Origin: Plebeiibacterium marinum
GTDB lineage: Bacteria > Bacteroidota > Bacteroidia > Bacteroidales > Marinilabiliaceae
Length of the DNA stretch: 64,000 nucleotides
Assembly (NCBI RefSeq): GCF_026013615.1
Contig: NZ_JAPDPI010000022.1
Coordinates: forward strand, 30,110 to 94,109
Reading direction: 5' to 3'
Shown: positions 60,616 to 64,000 of the stretch, one piece after another
Position numbering within the stretch: the first letter of the stretch is position 1
How the letters are laid out: each line of letters begins with the position of its first letter
Program-made: the position numbers and the translations under genes
Notes under the pieces: model-generated
Told to the model about the DNA's origin: nothing
Seen by the model: the letters and a program-made list of their open reading frames with translations, nothing else
Databases searched by the model: none

Positions 60616-63288
60616 TCATAAATGTTTGATTTTATCCTGAAGCAGGCGGTAATTTATTTTTCCCGTACCCAATAAGGGGATCTCAGGAATTATTTCTATA
60701 CGTGTAATTTTTGCAATTAATGGGGCCTTTTTCTCCATTAAAATTGTGTTGGCTTCATGTGTTGAAATGGGTTTAGTGGTAAATAATATAATCTGAGGTG
60801 GGGATGTTTTGTCTGTTCCGGATATGGCTATTGTTTCTTCATCTTCGCTTCCAAAATGATCTTTTAATATCTTTTCAATAAAAGGTAAACTGATCATTTC
60901 ACCTCCTATTTTAATAAAGCGTTTGAGTCTGCCGGTTATATATAAATAACCTTCATTGTCAATGTATCCTAAATCTCCGGTTTTATAATATGGTTTGTTA
61001 TTGATTTCAATAAAAGGGGATGGGATATTGGGATCAACATAGCCATCGAAAACATTGTTTCCGCTTACGCATATCATACCTGTTTGCTGTGGTTGTAGAA
61101 TGTGGTTGTTTTCAATGTGTATAATTTTGCAATCTACCCCCTTAATAATCTTTCCTACGCTTCCGGTTTTTTGTTTTTGCAAAGGGTTTAACGATAGAAC
61201 AGGTGAACATTCTGTTATCCCATATCCTTCAAGAATAGTGGCCTGGGGAGTAATATTTTTAAATGTGTTTGCCAGGCTTTCGCTAAGTGGCTCTGCACCC
61301 GATACTACATATTTTAAACTAACCAAATCCTCTTTTATAGCGTTGTTTAGTATTATCTTTAAAAAACTTGGGGCTGTCACTATTATGGAGGCTCCAGTGT
61401 GTTTTATCATCCTGACGATCGCCCTGCCATCAGTAGGGTCAGGGGAATAAACAATGCGTGTGCCGGTAAGTAAGGGAAGTATTGATAAAACACTGAATCC
61501 AAAACTGTGGAAAGGGGGCAAGAAGCCCATGAGTATTTTATTTCTCTCCAGATCAACTAATTCCAGTGTGCCTTTTAAATCGTGGATAATATTGTCGTGC
61601 GTAAGGACAATTGTTTTGGGCAAACTTTCACTGCCTGATGTAAAAAGGACTACCGCTTGGTTATTAATGTTGTCAAATTTATAGAAGCGTTTAGGGAGTT
61701 TGCTTTTAATCAGTCCTTTTAGTTTGGTGTGGACAGGTGTTTGTGGAACTATCTTGTCTAAGAATACCAGTTTTTTATAGGTGTTCGCAGAGAGCTGGCT
61801 TTTAATTTTTTCAATAAACGACCCTGCTGTAAAAATATGGTTTACCTGAGTATCTCTTATGCAATGGTCGAGTATTTGTTGTCCTGTGGTCCAGTTGAAC
61901 ATTACAGGTATTTTTTTTGCAAAGTAACATGCCATAATTAATAGTGAAGTACTTTGCAGGGCTGGCAACATAATGCCTACATATTTTTCGGGACAATGTT
62001 TTTTTATGATCTCGGCTACCACACATGTTTTCAGAAAAAAATCTTTTCTTGAAGTTTCCCCTAATAGTAAATCATAAGTAAAAGGGAGGTGGTTTTTTGA
62101 TGTAAACCTTTTTAAAAACTGTGTAGGTATATTGTCGTACGAATTGATTTTGATATAATTATTAAAAGGGTTGCTCCTTTTAAACGAACAGGGAGGAAAT
62201 ACTTGCCTTTTCTCAAAGTCTCCGTTAGCCAACAGGTATAAATCTCCTACTGTTTTTATTGTTGATATGTCGTTATGGGTTTCTACATTGTACTTTTCTT
62301 CAACTTTGTTGATGAGATCCACAAGACTTATAGAGTCAGCTCCCAGGTCGTTAGTAAGTAGTGTTTTATGGGATAAGTTATCATCTTTTATAGCTAAAGA
62401 CTCCTTGATGATAGCGTGTACGCCAGAGGTAATTGCCTGGGGGAAAGCTTTTGTACCGGCAGAAGCAATTGGTTGTTCTGTGTAGGCAGAAGCTAAGGAG
62501 TCTGGTAGTTTTTTATTAATAGGGTAGCTGAAAAGGAAATGTCTTAAATAAGAAACTTTTTCCTCTCCATTCCTGTTGTAAAAGTTTTCGAGAAATAGGT
62601 TGAAAGTGTTTTTGTCAACCTGTGCATACTTTTTGGCATCAGCAGTTATGTCTTCAAAGTAAAAGGATACCTTTCGGCGAGGGATAAAAATAAATAGGTT
62701 GCAGATGGCGTATAGTATCCCGCGTAATATATTTAATGCAAAATTTGGAGAATTGCCGTTCCAGGCCTTTGACCATTGGCTTCCCCACAGACCGTTGATT
62801 CTCACACCAATTACCTGAACGTTATCGGGGATGTTCTTTATAATTTCATGTGCGCCTTTCTTGTTCTGAATCCTTTCAAACCCTTGGGAGGCAATTTTTC
62901 CTGAAGGATATATGACTATGCTTTTGTTATGATTGAATGCTCTTATGGCTGCAGACGTAATATCCTTTAGAACATTCAGGTTTCGACTGCCGTTTTCAAG
63001 GTCGCTCACCCTGACGGCACCCCAGTTTTTAAAGAATATTTTTATCACGGGAAGATCATAATAAGAGCTTGTAATCATCGGAACCACATTTTTATGCGGG
63101 TAAATATGGCTCACAAGTAACATGGGGTCAACAACAGCCTGATGGTTGGGTAAAAAAAGAACCGGTCTATTAGGATCAATATCTTTGGTTCTTTGCAGGC
63201 TGACTTTGTAGCGTAGCGACAAAAACGAGCGGCCTATAAAAAAAATGAAACGAGCAATAGCCTTAACTATAGGATGTTTTTCTTTCAT
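60616..63288 (-). CDS. PlsC acyltransferase - acyl carrier protein - AMP-ligase fusion (Aas-like)
   Basis: 890 aa. Residues ~1-240: PlsC-type acyltransferase with the HX4D motif at His49-Asp54 (NHQAVVD) and a later IVIYPSGKIASQ stretch. Residues ~285-355: acyl carrier domain with GADSISLVDL and the phosphopantetheine Ser near 317. Residues ~385-890: adenylate-forming ligase with VVLFTSGSESLPKTIVLTH, EGYGITECSPV, YKTGDLGYIDNEGYLYITGR and a C-terminal GTGKINYRLLQD carrying the catalytic lysine. E. coli Aas has acyltransferase and ligase but no ACP. Likely role: activate a fatty acid on its own ACP and re-acylate lysophospholipid. One chain. Confidence 0.85.
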   Translation of the reverse strand: MKEKHPIVKAIARFIFFIGRSFLSLRYKVSLQRTKDIDPNRPVLFLPNHQAVVDPMLLVSHIYPHKNVVPMITSSYYDLPVIKIFFKNWGAVRVSDLENGSRNLNVLKDITSAAIRAFNHNKSIVIYPSGKIASQGFERIQNKKGAHEIIKNIPDNVQVIGVRINGLWGSQWSKAWNGNSPNFALNILRGILYAICNLFIFIPRRKVSFYFEDITADAKKYAQVDKNTFNLFLENFYNRNGEEKVSYLRHFLFSYPINKKLPDSLASAYTEQPIASAGTKAFPQAITSGVHAIIKESLAIKDDNLSHKTLLTNDLGADSISLVDLINKVEEKYNVETHNDISTIKTVGDLYLLANGDFEKRQVFPPCSFKRSNPFNNYIKINSYDNIPTQFLKRFTSKNHLPFTYDLLLGETSRKDFFLKTCVVAEIIKKHCPEKYVGIMLPALQSTSLLIMACYFAKKIPVMFNWTTGQQILDHCIRDTQVNHIFTAGSFIEKIKSQLSANTYKKLVFLDKIVPQTPVHTKLKGLIKSKLPKRFYKFDNINNQAVVLFTSGSESLPKTIVLTHDNIIHDLKGTLELVDLERNKILMGFLPPFHSFGFSVLSILPLLTGTRIVYSPDPTDGRAIVRMIKHTGASIIVTAPSFLKIILNNAIKEDLVSLKYVVSGAEPLSESLANTFKNITPQATILEGYGITECSPVLSLNPLQKQKTGSVGKIIKGVDCKIIHIENNHILQPQQTGMICVSGNNVFDGYVDPNIPSPFIEINNKPYYKTGDLGYIDNEGYLYITGRLKRFIKIGGEMISLPFIEKILKDHFGSEDEETIAISGTDKTSPPQIILFTTKPISTHEANTILMEKKAPLIAKITRIEIIPEIPLLGTGKINYRLLQDKIKHL

Positions 63289-63337
63289 TTATGAAAAATT
63301 GGATTGTTACAACGGAGAAGATAAAAAAAATATAGGC

Positions 63338-63366
63338 AAAAAAAAAGGGAGCCTTTCGGCATCCCC
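63338..63366 (-). terminator. Terminator of small RNA B
   Basis: On the minus strand GGGATGCC, GAAA, GGCTCCC form a stem with a stable GAAA tetraloop, then nine T. It lies 50 bp before the fusion-gene start codon. Confidence 0.85.
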
Positions 63367-63430
63367 ATTTTAACCAAACCTAACCCTATATTTTGAAACT
63401 ATATTGTTTTCTGTGTTAATGTGTGTTAAT
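63338..63430 (-). ncRNA. Putative small RNA B (shared GU-rich motif plus terminator)
   Basis: About 93 nt on the minus strand from a consensus promoter (63437-63468) to the terminator. The same 20-nt motif as small RNA A (plus coordinates 63369-63388) lies directly before the hairpin, and ATAGTTT occurs 5' of it in both. The terminator separates it from the 63288 start codon by 50 bp, so a regulatory leader for the fusion gene is an alternative to an independent small RNA. Confidence 0.6.
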
Positions 63431-63436
63431 GTGCTG

Positions 63437-63468
63437 CAAATATAAAATGTTAGAATATATAATGCAAA
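63437..63468 (-). promoter_or_regulatory. Promoter of small RNA B
   Basis: Minus strand: TTTG (plus 63465-63468), 20 bp, TATATTTG (plus 63437-63444). Both elements match the Bacteroidota consensus exactly, one of the best promoters in the window. Confidence 0.75.
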
Positions 63469-63640
63469 TATTTAGTATTTTTTTATGGTATAACATTGAA
63501 TATGCTATTTGTGATAATTATGTTATTGATTATTTATGTTGTTTATATATGGGACAGAAATATTCTCAAAAAACAACTTATTGATAACAAAGCAATTATT
63601 AAAAAGCTGCAAAAAAAAGTTTATTTTTTTTCGTTTTTTG

Positions 63641-63671
63641 CTTGCAGGTAATGTGATTTTGTCTACATTTG
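63641..63671 (+). promoter_or_regulatory. Promoter of the SRP RNA / tRNA cluster
   Basis: CTTG (63641-63644), 19 bp, TACATTTG (63664-63671), an exact TAnnTTTG. Predicted start near 63678, a few bases before the SRP RNA. Confidence 0.7.
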
Positions 63672-63683
63672 CATCCGCTAAAG

Positions 63684-63785
63684 CACGGGTAAGTCCTGTA
63701 CGACCAGCTCCTATTGAATTCCCCCAGGGCCTGACGGCAGCAAGGGTAGATGGTTGAGCGGTGCGATATAGGTAGCTTACCCACC
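63684..63785 (+). ncRNA. ffs: Signal recognition particle RNA (bacterial small type)
   Basis: A long hairpin with closing stem GGGTAAG (63687-63693) and CTTACCC (63776-63782). The apical part has CCCCCAGGGC...GGCAGCAAGGGT, the conserved Ffh-binding bulge and tip (the tetraloop region here is CTGACGG). Length and position beside tRNA genes suit a 4.5S-type RNA. Exact ends are estimated. Confidence 0.85.
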
Positions 63786-63786
63786 C

Positions 63787-63860
63787 GCCAATGTAGCTCA
63801 GCTGGCTAGAGCAGCTGATTTGTAATCAGCAGGTCGTGGGTTCGAGTCCCTCCATTGGCT
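63787..63860 (+). tRNA. tRNA-Thr (anticodon TGT)
   Basis: 74 nt cloverleaf. Acceptor GCCAATG pairs with CATTGGC; D arm contains AGCTCAGCTGG; the anticodon stem GCTGA/TCAGC closes loop TTTGTAA with anticodon TGT; the T arm has GGTTCGAGTCC. No encoded CCA. It begins immediately after the SRP RNA. Confidence 0.95.
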
Positions 63861-63909
63861 CTATAGTTTTCATAATGATGAAAACTTTAATGTTGAAATA
63901 ATGATTTTT

Positions 63910-63992
63910 GGGGAGATACCAAAGTGGCCAACTGGGGCGGACTGTAACTCCGCTGACTTTCGTCTTCGTAGGTTCGAATCCTGCTCTCCCCA
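63910..63992 (+). tRNA. tRNA-Tyr (anticodon GTA)
   Basis: 83 nt class II tRNA. Acceptor GGGGAGA pairs with TCTCCCC; the anticodon stem GCGGA/TCCGC closes CTGTAAC with anticodon GTA; a long variable arm and T arm GGTTCGAATCC follow. No encoded CCA. More tRNA genes may follow beyond the window. Confidence 0.95.
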
Positions 63993-64000
63993 CAAAACCA

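Noticed and set aside
63536..63757. 73-codon frame before the tRNA genes
   Set aside because: It runs through the promoter and most of the SRP RNA, which explains the sequence better.
1..64000. CRISPR array, prophage or insertion sequence with transposase
   Set aside because: No regularly spaced direct repeats, phage structural genes or transposase genes were seen; the only mobile-like items are the short non-coding repeats.

Overview
The window comes from an AT-rich member of the Bacteroidota, most likely an anaerobic or facultative marine or sediment Bacteroidia of the Marinilabiliales type; the rank is inferred. Evidence for the phylum is the TonB-dependent receptors, the short RpoD-type primary sigma factor (287 aa), Rho with a long Lys/Glu-rich insertion, the Bacteroidota-style Wza/Wzc pair, and promoters of the form TTTG-N19/20-TAnnTTTG upstream of several genes. 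Fermentative carbon metabolism is prominent: pyruvate:ferredoxin oxidoreductase, pyruvate phosphate dikinase, a 2-oxoacid:ferredoxin oxidoreductase and citrate lyase.

Layout. 1-4326 (+): the end of a TonB-dependent receptor, then a P-loop kinase, a GH13_18 sugar phosphorylase and an MFS transporter, which look like one glucoside-utilisation locus. 4391-9876 (-): a complete citrate lyase operon, citD-citE-citF-citXG-citC. 10233-12967 (-): korDABC. 13153-15240 (-): an aminotransferase and a flavodoxin. 15541-16641 (+): KDG kinase. 16793-20090 (+): a His/Cys-rich secreted protein, a TonB receptor and a DUF4625-like lipoprotein, probably for metal uptake. 20307-22045 (+): a SAM-I riboswitch ahead of an aspartate kinase. 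22324-26561 (-): a LacI-type regulator, uxaA and uxaB, with two operator-like palindromes at the uxaB promoter. 26830-36852: housekeeping genes (GNAT-like protein, rpe, rpoD, rho, an AAA ATPase, PFOR). 37614-47202: acyl-CoA ligase, a three-gene polysaccharide-export/BY-kinase set, PPDK. 48110-51939 (-): a sigma-54 response regulator and hybrid-input histidine kinase. 52052-55432: an LplT-like MFS protein, YebC and two small unknowns. 55711-59707 (-): an octaheme cytochrome c, a cytochrome b and two YeeE/YedE permeases, probably a sulfur-oxyanion respiratory unit. 60056-63288 (-): YceI and a PlsC-ACP-AMP-ligase fusion. 63684-63992 (+): SRP RNA, tRNA-Thr and tRNA-Tyr.

The least expected items are non-coding. 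Two unlinked loci (47478-47550 + and 63338-63430 -) share an identical 20-nt motif just before different intrinsic terminators, and both follow consensus-like promoters; this looks like a small-RNA family that I cannot name. A 139-bp intergenic repeat occurs twice, nearly identical (22185-22323 and 37373-37511), and once as a diverged inverted copy (54203-54334), with imperfect terminal inverted repeats like a MITE.

All family calls come from reading motifs and recalling families. No database search was run.
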